Shown: positions 37,672 through 49,865, counted from the first letter of the stretch. The stretch is 64,000 nucleotides of DNA from Nostoc linckia FACHB-104 (GCF_014696615.1 NZ_JACJQJ010000013.1:95620-159619), one strand, 5' to 3'. Made by a program: numbers and translations. Notes: generated by a model not told the origin, from the letters alone.

Positions 37672-38175
37672 ATGACCTTGGGTAGCAATTTAACTTTGCG
37701 TTTTGCCGAACCTGCTGATTGCGATGTTTTATTTGGCTTAATTCAGCAGCTAGCTGAGTATGAGAAACTTTCTCATGCTGTGACTGGCAATGCGATCGCA
37801 TTGCAAGAGCATTTATTTGGCTCTCCCAAATTTGTGGAGGCAATTTTAGCAGAATATGCAGGGCAAGCTGTAGGTTTTGCCCTATTTTTTTACAATTATT
37901 CAACATTCTTGACTAAGCCAGGTATCTATTTAGAAGACTTGTTTGTTGTCCCTGAATATCGCCGTCAAGGAATAGGTAAAGCTCTGTTATCTAAATTAGC
38001 CCAAATAGCTGTTGAACGGAATTGTGGCAGGTTAGAATGGAGCGTTTTAGATTGGAATGAACCTGCACAAAAATTTTATCGCAGTATGGGGGCTGATATT
38101 TTAGAAGATTGGCGAATTTGTCGCGTTACTGAAGAATCAATGGCACAGTTAGCGGCAAGATACAATATCTCATAA
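37672..38175 (+). CDS. GNAT N-acetyltransferase (diamine acetyltransferase-like)
   Basis: 167 residues from the ATG at 37672 (MTLGSNLTLRFAEPADCD). The open frame runs back to 37528, but that part reads HSPFPIP repeats from the CCCCATT array and is rejected. GNAT fold: ILAEYAGQAVGFALFFYNYSTFL, the strand and turn YLEDLFVVPEYRRQGIGKALL with the acetyl-CoA pyrophosphate loop R-R-x-G-I-G, and WNEPAQKFYRSMGA. LEWSVLDWN is shared with spermidine/diamine N1-acetyltransferases. It transfers acetyl from acetyl-CoA to an amine; the substrate is inferred. Confidence 0.9.
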   Translation: MTLGSNLTLRFAEPADCDVLFGLIQQLAEYEKLSHAVTGNAIALQEHLFGSPKFVEAILAEYAGQAVGFALFFYNYSTFLTKPGIYLEDLFVVPEYRRQGIGKALLSKLAQIAVERNCGRLEWSVLDWNEPAQKFYRSMGADILEDWRICRVTEESMAQLAARYNIS

Positions 38176-38291
38176 AGGTAAAATAATGGAGAAAAAATTA
38201 ACAATTCTTCACTATTTTGACAATAATTTGTATCAGCAGTTAATTAAGAAAAAATCTTGGAAACCTAAGCTGGAAAAAGGTTTCAACGAAG

Positions 38292-38312
38292 TATGACAGC
38301 CTGTCTATTGAC
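38292..38312 (+). promoter_or_regulatory. operator-like palindrome upstream of petJ, shared with the TonB receptor gene
   Basis: Contains GACAGCCTGTC (38295-38305), a near-perfect inverted repeat of the GACN5GTC type, followed three bases later by TTGAC, a plausible -35 element. A 21-base stretch with the same layout is at 45117-45137 (19 of 21 bases identical). In Synechocystis, the BlaI-family repressor PetR controls petJ by copper through GACN5GTC sites, as I recall, so this is probably a copper-responsive operator. Confidence 0.65.
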
Positions 38313-38385
38313 GGAAGATCTTGGCTCATCTGAAAATATGAAGGAAATAGCGCCGAATACGCTTTGGTTGTAGAGGAAACACGAA

Positions 38386-38721
38386 ATGAAGAAGTTTTTT
38401 TCAATAGTACTGTTAGGCATAGCAATCTTCACTTTTGCCTTCAGTAACCCAGCTTTAGCAGCAGATAGTGCTAGTGGAGCCAAGGTATTTAGTGCTAATT
38501 GTGCTTCTTGTCATGCAGGTGGAAAAAATTTGGTTCAAGCCAATAAAAACTTGCAGAAAGCTACTTTAGAAAAATACAGTATGTACTCCGCTGATGCCAT
38601 TATCGCGCAAGTGACAAATGGTAAAAATGCTATGCCTGCTTTCAAAGGACGTTTAAAGCCTAACCAAATTGAAGATGTAGCTGCTTACGTACTTGAAAGT
38701 GCAGATAAAAGCTGGAAATAA
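38386..38721 (+). CDS. petJ: cytochrome c6, soluble photosynthetic electron carrier
   Basis: A 111-residue precursor with a signal peptide ([19 protein letters not shown], cleavage after ALA-A) and a mature protein of about 86 residues beginning [10 protein letters not shown]. The heme site is [11 protein letters not shown] (C-x2-C-H) and the axial Met is in [12 protein letters not shown]. It carries electrons from cytochrome b6f to photosystem I in the thylakoid lumen, substituting for plastocyanin when copper is scarce. The palindromic element 90 bp upstream matches a copper-regulated operator. It is preceded by the GNAT gene, and its own promoter lies in the 210-bp gap. Confidence 0.97.
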   Translation: MKKFFSIVLLGIAIFTFAFSNPALAADSASGAKVFSANCASCHAGGKNLVQANKNLQKATLEKYSMYSADAIIAQVTNGKNAMPAFKGRLKPNQIEDVAAYVLESADKSWK

Positions 38722-38827
38722 AGTTAAGTATTCACTCAACTCTAGAGGTAGACTGACAGCTAAAGTTGTAAGTGTGAAGTCTGACGTATGGAATTATTTC
38801 ACCTATGAGGGAATAGGATAATCATCA

Positions 38828-38848
38828 CGAAAAAACCTGATTTTTTCG
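38828..38848 (+). terminator. hairpin downstream of petJ
   Basis: CGAAAAAA (38828-38835) pairs perfectly with TTTTTTCG (38841-38848) over a 5-base loop. A second hairpin, AGCGGG / CCCGCT, is at 38921-38941. Both lack a clean GC-stem plus U-tract form, so termination of petJ here is a tentative call. The rest of 38722-39329 contains no gene. Confidence 0.4.
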
Positions 38849-39233
38849 CCTAATATTCTATTCAGCTTGTAATAATTTTCACTTCATCTTGCATCTTTTA
38901 GTTGACTAAATTCGTTCATTAGCGGGGCTTTTTGTCCCGCTTAATTGTAGCAATATCAAAATTATCAAAATAATTAGTAATTTATACAGCAGAGAACAAA
39001 AGATTGAGGTACAGATTATTTCAGGAGGGCAAAAAAATGTGCAAGACCCTTGTACTTCATTGACCGGGAAAATGCTGTAATTCGTAATTAATATAGAGAC
39101 TTATATTTGATTGTTGAAATAAGCATGACGCAGCTTTATCAAAGCTTGTGGTGCGTTACGGCTTACGCCTAATACACGCTACAAACAGGGTAATAGGGTT
39201 TGGTTAAGAATTTTTCGTCATGATTTTGGAGTT

Positions 39234-39261
39234 GTAGAGACGCGATGAATCGCGTCTCTAC
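39234..39261. repeat. REP-like palindrome GTAGAGACGCGAT
   Basis: A 13-bp stem, GTAGAGACGCGAT with ATCGCGTCTCTAC, around a two-base loop. The arms contain GAGACGCGAT, which recurs in many Nostoc-type genomes as a dispersed extragenic palindrome. Upstream at about 39150-39180, GTGCGTTACGGCTTACGCC and CACGCTAC are another palindromic block. Confidence 0.7.
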
Positions 39262-39329
39262 AGGATTTAAAGGCCAATCGATTAATTACGAATTACGAAT
39301 TAGTAATTATTTACTCAAATGTATTGCTT

Positions 39330-40262
39330 ATGGCTTATTTTTGGCGATTACTTTTCAGTGCGATCGCAGTTTTTGCTTTTACTTTTTTGACTCATACGGC
39401 TAACGCTTCACCCCTAAATGACACTCCAACTACTGCGCGGGAATTTTTGCAGATGGGTGTAGAGAAAATTAGCCACAGTCATTACGAAGAAGCGATCGCG
39501 GATTTCAATCAAGCAATTCAACTGCAAAACAATTTAGGGCAAAATCATTTGGGGGAAGCTTATAGCGATCGCTGTCTTGCTTATCTACAAATCCAAGAAT
39601 ACCAGCAAGCGATCGCAGATTGTACGCAAGCAATAAATCTCTCACCAGAAAATGCTGAGGCTTATATTAATCGCGGGTTGGCAAACTACAGACAACAAGA
39701 TTATCTCTCTGCGATTGCCGATTATCAACGAGCGATCGCCCTGAAGCCTGCTGATTTTCGAGCTTACTATAATCTTGCTCTCGCCCATGCAGCCACCAAC
39801 AAGTATTTAGAGGCGATAGTTGATTATAATTTAGCCCTCAGCCAAATTCCCCCCTCAGCAAATTTACTCCTTGCAGATATATACAATGACAGAGGTTTAG
39901 CACGGTTACAGATGCAAGATTTTGAAGCCGCTATGGCCGATTTTAGTAAAGCAATTCAACTTGATGTTAACGATTACAGAGCCTACTTTAACCGGGGTTG
40001 TGCTTGTGGTAAAAAAGGAGATAACTTTGGGGCATTGCGTGATTTCTCCAAAGTCATCCGCCTTAATCCTAGTAATGGTATGGCTTACGTTAACCGTGGA
40101 GTAGCCCGCTATCAACTGGGATATTATCAAGGAGCGATCGCCGATTTACAAAAAGCATCCGAGTTCTTTGGCTACACAGGCGAAAAGCTAGCCTATGAAA
40201 AGGCTGTCAAAATACTTGAGACAATGCAAAAACAATTACCCGCAGCCTCGGAATTTGTGTAG
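39330..40262 (+). CDS. TPR-repeat protein, exported or membrane-tethered
   Basis: 310 residues from ATG at 39330 (MAYFWRLL); the TTG at 39324 is less likely. A signal peptide covers residues 1-28 (FSAIAVFAFTFLTHTANA, cleavage before SPLND). The rest is about six to seven tetratricopeptide repeats of the kind AYSDRCLAYLQIQEYQQAI, EAYINRGLANYRQQDYLSAI, DFRAYYNLALAHAATNKYL and AYFNRGCACGKKGDNFGAL. TPRs mediate protein-protein contacts. The partner is unknown; periplasmic or thylakoid-lumen location is suggested by the signal peptide. Confidence 0.88.
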   Translation: MAYFWRLLFSAIAVFAFTFLTHTANASPLNDTPTTAREFLQMGVEKISHSHYEEAIADFNQAIQLQNNLGQNHLGEAYSDRCLAYLQIQEYQQAIADCTQAINLSPENAEAYINRGLANYRQQDYLSAIADYQRAIALKPADFRAYYNLALAHAATNKYLEAIVDYNLALSQIPPSANLLLADIYNDRGLARLQMQDFEAAMADFSKAIQLDVNDYRAYFNRGCACGKKGDNFGALRDFSKVIRLNPSNGMAYVNRGVARYQLGYYQGAIADLQKASEFFGYTGEKLAYEKAVKILETMQKQLPAASEFV

Positions 40263-40269
40263 AGACAAG

Positions 40270-40340
40270 GGGGACAAGGGGACGAGGGGAAATAACTCTC
40301 ATCCTAGTCCCCATTCCCCATTCCCCATTCCCCATTCCCC
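40270..40340. repeat. CCCCATT-type repeat
   Basis: GGGGGACAAGGGGACGAGG and then CCCCATTCCCCATT units lie in the spacer between the TPR gene and serC, which converge here. STRR-type repeat. Confidence 0.75.
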
Positions 40341-40345
40341 ATTCC

Positions 40346-41524
40346 CTAAACCACAGCCGCCAACTCAGCTTTAACTGAACTGTAAGCCCAGTCTAGCCAA
40401 GGAAGCAGTGCTTCAATATCTGCGGTTTCTACTGTTGCACCGCCCCAAATTCTCAATCCTGGAGGTGCTGCACGGTAAGCGCCGATATCATAAGCTACTT
40501 TCTCCTTTTCTAGGAGTTTGGCTAATTGAGTAGCACATTTTGCTTGTGCTTCTGGACTTTGGCTAGTAAACCAAGAATCAGTTATTTTCAAGCAAATGGA
40601 AGTACAAGAGCGAATTTCTGATGTTTCTGCCAAAAAGTCAGCCCAATCGCTTTGTTCAATCCATTTGGCGATCGCTGTTAAGTTGGCTTCACTACGCTTA
40701 ATCAAACCAGGTAGTCCGCCAATGCTTTCTGCCCACATTAAACCATCTAGAGCATCTTCTACACACAACATTGATGGGGTGTTGATGGTATCTCCTTGGA
40801 AAATACCTTCAATCAGCTTCCCTTTTTGGGACATACGGAAGAGTTTAGGTAGAGGCCAAGCTGGTTTATAAGTTTCTAGGCGTTCCACAGCGCGAGGTGA
40901 AAGAACAATTACACCATGTTGTGCTTCGCCACCTAATACTTTTTGCCAGGAATAAGTCACAACATCCAATTTATTCCAGGGTATATCCATCGCAAATACT
41001 GCGGATGTTGCATCGCAAATAGTCAAACCTTCGCGATTATCGGGAATCCAATCACCATTTGGCACTCTCACACCAGAGGTTGTACCATTCCACAAAAACA
41101 CGACATCATGGCTAAAATCTACCTGGCTTAAATCTGGCAAACTACCATAGGGTGCTTTAATCAGGCGGGTATCAGGTAACTTTAATTCATCGGTGACATC
41201 TTTTACCCATTCCTGACCAAAGCTTTCCCACGCCAGGATATCAAGGGGTTTGTGTCCTAGCAGTGACCATAAAGCCATCTCTACTGCACCTGTATCAGAA
41301 GCGGGAACGATACCCAAGCGGTAATCAGCAGGAACACCGAGGATTTGCTTAGAACGTTCAATTACTGCGGCTAATTTAGCTTTACCATCTTTGGAACGGT
41401 GGGAACGACCAACACAGGCGTTTTCTAGTTGCGAAACAGACCAACCGGGACGCTTAGAACAAGGGCCAGAAGAGAAGAAAGGATTGCTAGGCTTGGTTGT
41501 AGGAGGAGAAACAGGTTGGGACAT
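40346..41524 (-). CDS. serC: phosphoserine aminotransferase
   Basis: 392 residues from ATG at 41524 ([17 protein letters not shown]); an upstream TTG at 41542 adds six residues. A fold-type I PLP enzyme converting 3-phosphohydroxypyruvate plus glutamate to phosphoserine in serine synthesis. Key features: [13 protein letters not shown] at the start, [44 protein letters not shown], the PLP site [13 protein letters not shown] and the Lys in SWQKVLGGE. It belongs to the variant type found in cyanobacteria and alphaproteobacteria rather than the E. coli form. Confidence 0.9.
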   Translation of the reverse strand: MSQPVSPPTTKPSNPFFSSGPCSKRPGWSVSQLENACVGRSHRSKDGKAKLAAVIERSKQILGVPADYRLGIVPASDTGAVEMALWSLLGHKPLDILAWESFGQEWVKDVTDELKLPDTRLIKAPYGSLPDLSQVDFSHDVVFLWNGTTSGVRVPNGDWIPDNREGLTICDATSAVFAMDIPWNKLDVVTYSWQKVLGGEAQHGVIVLSPRAVERLETYKPAWPLPKLFRMSQKGKLIEGIFQGDTINTPSMLCVEDALDGLMWAESIGGLPGLIKRSEANLTAIAKWIEQSDWADFLAETSEIRSCTSICLKITDSWFTSQSPEAQAKCATQLAKLLEKEKVAYDIGAYRAAPPGLRIWGGATVETADIEALLPWLDWAYSSVKAELAAVV

Positions 41525-41604
41525 AAGTGCACTCAAAGACAATTACTTATTGAGGGACATGGCAATACTACACGGTTAAGTGTTTTGAACTCAAAATTGG
41601 TTTT

Positions 41605-41685
41605 GGGGAAAAGGTTAAAAGTTAAGGGTTAAAGGTTTTTTCTTTCCCTTTTCCCATTCCCCTTTTTTCCCTTAACCGAAAAGTA
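41605..41685. repeat. purine/pyrimidine composite repeat, inverted relative to 31438-31525
   Basis: GGGGAAAAGGTTAAAAG, then TTAAGGGTTAAAGG, a TTTTTTCTTTCCC block and TTCCCATTCCCC. Its reverse complement matches the order of blocks at 31438-31525. It lies upstream of serC; 41525-41840 contains no gene. Confidence 0.65.
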
Positions 41686-41844
41686 TTGAGGGACATGGTA
41701 TCGAAGAAGAAGTACTTGATATGATGTCCGGCAAGTTACTCATAATAAGTTATTGTGAGTGCAACGTATAATCAATAGCCCAATCTGATTGATAGTAATT
41801 TTTGCCTTGTTTACAAAAGCTTACAGGCGTATAGTTGAAGTCTC

Positions 41845-41977
41845 TTACTTAGCGCGACGTTTGGCATGACGCTCATAATCTTCAAATCTTAACTTGGCGA
41901 TCGCTTGCTAAATAACGGCGATAAATTTCCCGGTCTTCAGGACAGTCATCAACAATCAGAACAGTGTGCTGCAGCAT
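41845..41977 (-). pseudogene. truncated response-regulator remnant
   Basis: The frame from 41977 gives MLQHTVLIVDDCPEDREIYR then RYLASDRQ and stops at 41882. This is the acidic-pocket start of a CheY-like receiver or hybrid kinase. The remaining receiver is missing. Beyond the stop, a shifted frame reads AIAKLRFEDYERHAKRRAK before TAA at about 41845, and the junction falls at a GCGATCGC site, so two fragments seem joined. In related cyanobacteria a further signalling gene would be expected behind the phytochrome and its regulator. Confidence 0.65.
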
Positions 41978-41990
41978 AGTTACGCCTTAC

Positions 41991-44733
<2,743 letters not shown>

Positions 44734-45116
44734 AATAAAATCGTAGATTATAAATTAACAGCAACAATTAAAACCTTAATATTTTGGGAATTTTTATTGT
44801 TTATTCTACATCTACCTTCAGATATAAATTAAACTAATACGTCAAAAAAGAGATAAAATATTGTGCCTTTCTCTCATTAAAATAACATTTTGTCTGAAAA
44901 TTTTGATGCATGAAACCAAAAAAATAAATTCTCGACATCTCAAAAAAATAGTACATCAAAGTTTTTCTAGAAGAATCATATTTAATTAATTTTTGAATTT
45001 CACGTGGTAGGATGCGTTAGCAATAGCGTAACGCATCATTTTTAACGCTTCTTGTAGATTTTTTTTAATTAAATATCATTTTTATATCAATATTGAGAAT
45101 TACTTGAATAACTAAC
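44734..45116. other. divergent AT-rich spacer with REP palindrome
   Basis: Between the phytochrome and the TonB receptor gene there is no coding ORF. GATGCGTTA at 45011-45019 pairs with TAACGCATC at 45029-45037 over a 9-base loop, a REP-like palindrome also represented near 47340-47450. The shared operator begins at 45117. Confidence 0.6.
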
Positions 45117-45137
45117 TATGACAGCTTGTCTTTTGAC
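45117..45137 (+). promoter_or_regulatory. operator-like palindrome upstream of the TonB-dependent receptor
   Basis: Contains GACAGCTTGTC (45120-45130) followed, three bases later, by TTGACA (45133-45138), a consensus -35. It is nearly identical to the petJ element at 38292-38312, including spacing to TTGAC. The overlap with a -35 fits a repressor site. Confidence 0.65.
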
Positions 45138-45200
45138 ATTTCTTACTAATCACCCAAAAAATATACTTAGTGAGTATGTTGACGGGTGTGAGAGAATAAC

Positions 45201-47318
45201 GTGAATAAATGTCTTTTGTTGCTGCCAGTTTTTGTGCAAACTGTACTGCTAGATGCTACTGGCTTTGCGTCTGAGGCTGAAATCAAGCAGGAAAATGCTG
45301 AGAAATTGCCTGCAATAATTACCCAAATTATCGATATCAGTGAAATTGATTTACCCTCTACAAATGCTGAATTATTAACCCAAACACCGGAAACAGGTGC
45401 AGAAAATTCAGAAACTCAACCAGCAGATACTCCAACAACAAACACCAATTCTAGCGATGAGGCAGATATCACCATAGAAGTAATTGGAGAAGAAGATACT
45501 CTTCCGCAATCAACTCCAACTTATGTAATTGAGCAAGAAGAAATTAAAAAGCAAGGTGCTAATAGTGTCGCCGATATTTTAAAAAGAATGCCAGGATTTG
45601 CTATCAATGATGCAGGTCATGGTGCAGATATTCACACAGGGACATATTACCGCGGTGCTTCTATTAATCAATCTGTATTTCTGATTAATGGCAGATCAAT
45701 TAACACCAATATCAATACATATCATGGTGGCACAGATTTAAATAGTATTCCTGTAGAGGCGATTGAGCGAGTAGAACTCTACAGTGGTGCTGCATCCGCT
45801 TTGTATGGTTCATCAGCCTTTGGTGGAGTAGTTAATATCATCACCAAAGAAGGTTATACACAACCCAAATTAACCAGTAGTGTGGAATTTGGCTCCTTAA
45901 GTCAAAATAATCAACAATTTAGTTATGCTGGCTCTACTGGTTCTGTAAAATATAACTTTAGCTTTGAGCGATACTTTACAGATAATCGTTACCGCGTTCC
46001 TATAGGCGCAGCTAATCGCGATCCACAAGGATTTTTCTTCAATGCAGATACAGCCACAAGTACTTACTTTGGCAGTATTGGCGTAGATTTAGATCAAAAA
46101 AATTCTTTGAATTTCGATATTACTAAATTAAGCAGTCGTCGCGGCTTAATTTATTTTGGTTTCCCTCTCCAAAGAGACAGACTAGACCATGATGGATTTA
46201 ATACTGGCTTATCTTGGAAAACTCTTCTAGGAAATGGTGAAAATTCGATTTTAACTACCACATTGGGTTATAACCAAGATTACTTCAGCACTTATGGCCC
46301 TACAGTTTTTCAAGGTAGAGAATTTTATCGTACAGGTGTTTTAGACACACAACAATTAACAGCTAGGCTGGATCATCAATGGAGAATTACTCCTAATAAT
46401 CAATTGCGTTGGGGATTAGATTTAAAAAATACTGACTTAACTGGCGATGTGTTAAGTAGCAGTCCTAATAGAATTGCGACGAATGAAACTGAAGATAGAA
46501 GCGTATTTACTACAGCTTTATTTGCCGTAAATACATTAAATATCAGCGATAGCTTCCTGATAGATTTAGGGCTAAGACAAAACTTTGATAGCCAGTTTGG
46601 AGATTATCTAAATCCTAGCGTAGGGTTGCGTTATGCTGTTGCACCCAGCATAGCCATACGTAGTAGCTGGACAGGAGGACAACGTAACCCAGGGTTAGAT
46701 CAGTTATATGTTTACGATACAGTTCATGGTTGGGAACCCAATCCTGATTTAACACCAGAAACAGGTTCCTCTTGGACTGCGGGAGTAGATATTAACTTCT
46801 CGGAAAATTTGAGTGGACAATTTACTTACTTTGGTAGTAGTTTGGACAACCGCCTAGGTGTAATAGCTGGAAAATGGCAAAACATTGGCTTAGTCGATAC
46901 CAATGGTTTAGAGGCGGCGTTGCAATTAAAATTTGCTCGTGGTTGGTCAACCTTTGTTAACTATACTTATACAGATGCCCAAATTAAAACCGGAGATGAA
47001 AGAGGTTTACAGTTGGGTTTAATTCCCTATTCTGTACTGCAAACAGGTATAGGTTATCAAAATTCAGGTTGGCAGGCTAATTTGTATGTTACCTATAACA
47101 GTGGTGCGCGTCGCTCCCTCTTTAATAGAACTGGCGACAGACCTACAGATTTTGCTCCCTCTTTCCTCAACTTAGATTTGAGTGGAAGAATTCCTTTAAC
47201 GAGAACTTTAGGATTAATTGTTTACCTAGAAAACTTATTAGGTGAACAATACGAAAGAGTTAACCGCATCTATAGTCCTGGCTTTACCTTCCGCCTAGGT
47301 TTATCTTCAGAATTGTAG
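45201..47318 (+). CDS. TonB-dependent outer-membrane receptor (BtuB/siderophore class)
   Basis: 705 residues from GTG at 45201. A short signal-like segment (LLLLPVFVQTVLL) is followed by about 80 hydrophilic residues, an ITIEVIGEED stretch acting as TonB box candidate, and a plug domain at about 110-220 (QGANSVADILKRMPGF, TYYRGASINQSVFLINGR, IERVELYSGAASALYGSSAFG, VVNIITKEG). A 22-strand barrel fills the rest, ending PGFTFRLGLSSEL. It imports metal complexes or cofactors with energy from TonB/ExbBD, none of which are in the window. It lacks the AMIN domain common in cyanobacterial receptors. The upstream operator shared with petJ suggests copper control and a copper-related or mixed metal substrate. 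Confidence 0.93.
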   Translation: MNKCLLLLPVFVQTVLLDATGFASEAEIKQENAEKLPAIITQIIDISEIDLPSTNAELLTQTPETGAENSETQPADTPTTNTNSSDEADITIEVIGEEDTLPQSTPTYVIEQEEIKKQGANSVADILKRMPGFAINDAGHGADIHTGTYYRGASINQSVFLINGRSINTNINTYHGGTDLNSIPVEAIERVELYSGAASALYGSSAFGGVVNIITKEGYTQPKLTSSVEFGSLSQNNQQFSYAGSTGSVKYNFSFERYFTDNRYRVPIGAANRDPQGFFFNADTATSTYFGSIGVDLDQKNSLNFDITKLSSRRGLIYFGFPLQRDRLDHDGFNTGLSWKTLLGNGENSILTTTLGYNQDYFSTYGPTVFQGREFYRTGVLDTQQLTARLDHQWRITPNNQLRWGLDLKNTDLTGDVLSSSPNRIATNETEDRSVFTTALFAVNTLNISDSFLIDLGLRQNFDSQFGDYLNPSVGLRYAVAPSIAIRSSWTGGQRNPGLDQLYVYDTVHGWEPNPDLTPETGSSWTAGVDINFSENLSGQFTYFGSSLDNRLGVIAGKWQNIGLVDTNGLEAALQLKFARGWSTFVNYTYTDAQIKTGDERGLQLGLIPYSVLQTGIGYQNSGWQANLYVTYNSGARRSLFNRTGDRPTDFAPSFLNLDLSGRIPLTRTLGLIVYLENLLGEQYERVNRIYSPGFTFRLGLSSEL

Positions 47319-47329
47319 AATTGTAGGGT

Positions 47330-47455
47330 GTGTTGGGCTAAGCCTAACGCACCACCAATATCATTAAATATGATGCGTTAATCGAATATATCTTTTTAAG
47401 AATCGCCGAATATTAAATATGATGCTGCGTTAACGCATCCTACAATAATATAGGA
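47330..47455. repeat. REP-like palindromes downstream of the receptor gene
   Basis: Blocks GTGTTGGGCTAAGCCTAACGC (split repeat arms GGCTTAGCC-like), GATGCGTTAATCG and CTGCGTTAACGCATCC occur in 47330-47450. The core TGCGTTAACGCA is a perfect palindrome. These are dispersed REP-type elements like the one at 45011-45037. Confidence 0.55.
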
Positions 47456-47485
47456 GAATTGATTTTTTGATATTTCCTAATATCC

Positions 47486-47782
47486 ATGAGAGCCAGAATT
47501 GAGAATCAGGTGCTAATCATCAACAGCGAAGACTTACCAGAATTTAAAAAGGGCGGTTCTGTGGTGAGAAATTCTTATTTCTGGGCGCTACGTTCAATTG
47601 CTGGTAAATCTGGGCGTTATCGTGATTGGGAATATGAGCCTGAAGTGTGGCTAGCACTGACCAGAATGCTATTATCTTTTGCGGAGTCTGGCTATTTAGG
47701 TTATCGAGAAACCCTGCTAGAGTTTCCCCAATCCCAAGAGCAAATTCCCGATTTACTACGCGATGTCTCAACTTGGGAGTGA
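47486..47782 (+). CDS. small conserved-looking hypothetical protein
   Basis: A 98-residue soluble protein without a recognised domain. It starts MRARIENQVLIINSEDLPEF and has aromatic-rich segments (NSYFWALRSIAGKSGRYRDW, YEPEVWLALTRMLLSF). Three Trp residues and few Cys. The codon use fits the neighbourhood. It is convergent with the histidine kinase gene. Function unknown. Confidence 0.65.
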   Translation: MRARIENQVLIINSEDLPEFKKGGSVVRNSYFWALRSIAGKSGRYRDWEYEPEVWLALTRMLLSFAESGYLGYRETLLEFPQSQEQIPDLLRDVSTWE

Positions 47783-47787
47783 ATCAA

Positions 47788-47875
47788 TTTTAAATTTTGG
47801 ATTTTGGATTTCGGATTTTAGATTTTGGATTTCAAAAACGTAGCGTGTGTTGTCGCGTAGCGCAACGCACCACAG
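47788..47875. repeat. TTTTGGA heptamer repeat and palindrome
   Basis: TTTTGGA-type units (TTTTGGATTTTGGATTTCGG) at 47793-47835 are followed by GCGTGTGTTGTCGCG and AGCGCAACGCACCAC, a palindrome-like block. No coding. Confidence 0.7.
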
Positions 47876-47922
47876 CCATAATTAAACCATCTCCTCATTC
47901 ATAAAATACCTTATTTATTTGG

Positions 47923-49584
47923 TCATTTTAAATTTGATGAGAGACTTGTTTTCAACTCAATGATAAATTCTGTACCTTGCCCAACCGTTGATTTACAAGA
48001 TAGCTTACCACCATGTTTTTCTACTATAATTTGGTGACTAATAGATAGTCCTATTCCTGTACCATGACCCACAGTTTTGGTAGTAAAAAATGGGTTAAAT
48101 AGTTGAGAAATAATATTCTCTGGAATACCTGCAGCATTATCTTTAATAGATATTAATATCTTATCTGGGTTTAATAATTGAGTAGAGATATGAATATAAC
48201 TAGGTTGAGTTTCAATTTCTGCCGATTTACACTGTAAGTTTTGCTCCTCTAAAGCATCAATCGCATTGGCAAGGATATTCATAAATACTTGATTAAGTTG
48301 ACTAGGATAACATTCAATCGCTGGTATTATGCCATAATTTTTGACTATAAAAATTTCTGGTTGTATATCTTGAGATTTCAAGCGGTGGCTTAAAATCATT
48401 AATGTACTATCAATCCCTTCATGGATATCTACTTGCTGAACTGCTGTCTCATCTGTACGGGAAAAGTTACGCAGCGAATAGATTATTTCCTCAATTCTTT
48501 TTGTTCCTACTCTCATAGATTCGAGAAGTTTAGTAAAATCTTTAACCAAAAAATCCAAATCTATTGCTTTTATTACTGCTTGGATTGCTTGAGGAGGATT
48601 GGGATAGTTGTCTTGATATAGCTGGACTAATTTTAGTAAGTCATGGAGATATTCTTGAGCATAAATAATATTCCCAGATACAAAATTAACAGGGTTCTTA
48701 ATTTCATGAGCAATCCCTGCTAACATTTGACCCAAAGAAGACATTTTTTCAGTTTGAATCAATTGCATTTGGGTTTGTTGTAGTTCTTGCAGAGTTCGTT
48801 GGAGTTGAATATTTTTATCTGTTAATTCCTCTGTCCGTTGTTCTACTCTAATTTCTAAATCTTGATTAGCTTGTTCTATAGCAATTTGAGTAATTTGCTT
48901 AATTCTTAAGTATTCTCTGAAGAGACTTAATACAAATAGCCATGCCGGAATCAGCATTGCTAAACTAAAAACAGAGGCGAATGTTGCCCAAAATAGATGT
49001 TGGCGATAATCAGCTATTTTAGTATCAAGCTGAATGGAAATAGAATGGTTCCTGCTAGCGACACCATCTGCATATTTTTGTTTCTCTAATTCATATTCTT
49101 TACTAGATAAAATTGCTTGCGCTGCATCTTTTTGAGTTTTTTTTACTAACTCAAATGATTGATATTCCATCTCAACCAAACGCTGATTAGCAATATCAGT
49201 TTTTTTCGCATCTTCTCCTGTATAGGCTTGGGGTGCCAGTTTAATCGATTCTTTAATAGCTGCGTCTAATTTAGGCTCAAATGAACGATAACGCTGCTCC
49301 CACATAGAATTACCTGTAGCAGCATTCATTCTAGCCGACATAGTTAATACTTCATCTAGATGTGTAATTGTATCGCTTAATTTTTGCAATCGTAATTCAT
49401 GTTTGATAATACTATTAAAATCTTGGTAAGCTTGCCAAGCAACCCAAGTTTGGGGAATAAATAAAAATAGAGTTAAAACTACTGTCACACTAATAACTTG
49501 TGATGGACGTAGTGCAAGTTGATGCGCGAAATATTTCCAGCAGACTTTAAGTAGACTGGCAGAAATCTTATATTTCCTCTTCAT
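47923..49584 (-). CDS. membrane sensor histidine kinase
   Basis: 553 residues with two membrane segments (about 30-48 ISVTVVLTLFLFIP and 195-218 FWATFASVFSLAMLIPAWLFVL) enclosing a periplasmic helical sensor domain of about 145 residues. A coiled coil (QANQDLEIRVEQRTEEL, then IQLQRTLQELQQTQMQLIQ) precedes the H box AGIAHEIKNPVNFVSGN. N box FMNILANAIDALEE, G1 SIKDNAAGIPENI, G2 GHGTGIGLSISHQIIVEKHGG complete the kinase. No receiver or response regulator is adjacent. Signal unknown; the periplasmic domain resembles a four-helix-bundle sensor. Confidence 0.92.
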   Translation of the reverse strand: MKRKYKISASLLKVCWKYFAHQLALRPSQVISVTVVLTLFLFIPQTWVAWQAYQDFNSIIKHELRLQKLSDTITHLDEVLTMSARMNAATGNSMWEQRYRSFEPKLDAAIKESIKLAPQAYTGEDAKKTDIANQRLVEMEYQSFELVKKTQKDAAQAILSSKEYELEKQKYADGVASRNHSISIQLDTKIADYRQHLFWATFASVFSLAMLIPAWLFVLSLFREYLRIKQITQIAIEQANQDLEIRVEQRTEELTDKNIQLQRTLQELQQTQMQLIQTEKMSSLGQMLAGIAHEIKNPVNFVSGNIIYAQEYLHDLLKLVQLYQDNYPNPPQAIQAVIKAIDLDFLVKDFTKLLESMRVGTKRIEEIIYSLRNFSRTDETAVQQVDIHEGIDSTLMILSHRLKSQDIQPEIFIVKNYGIIPAIECYPSQLNQVFMNILANAIDALEEQNLQCKSAEIETQPSYIHISTQLLNPDKILISIKDNAAGIPENIISQLFNPFFTTKTVGHGTGIGLSISHQIIVEKHGGKLSCKSTVGQGTEFIIELKTSLSSNLK

Positions 49585-49865
49585 TTTTGTGTAAAATTCA
49601 TGCAGTAAACTGCAAAAATATATCAGCTAATTTAAATGTAAATTATGTCATCATAGTAAGATTTCTGATGCCACTGATGTGAACATCAGAAAAGTCCTCT
49701 TATGGGCAACTAACCCCACAATAAACTGATGAGCAAATTTTTATATGTAAATTAGATTGATTTTAGCTTTGTCTTGATTCCAGGTTAGTCAAAAAACATC
49801 AAGAATCTAAAGGTTGAAAATACGGTATTTTGGAATTTTAGGCTCAATTTTCAGGAGATTACTCT

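Noticed and set aside
44760..45200. Cobalamin riboswitch before the BtuB-like receptor
   Set aside because: No conserved B12-box or three-way junction strings were visible; the shared petJ-type operator is the better regulatory signal.
45201..47318. Dedicated vitamin B12 receptor BtuB
   Set aside because: Similarity is to the receptor class as a whole; nothing in the sequence fixes cobalamin, and the upstream motif points to copper instead.
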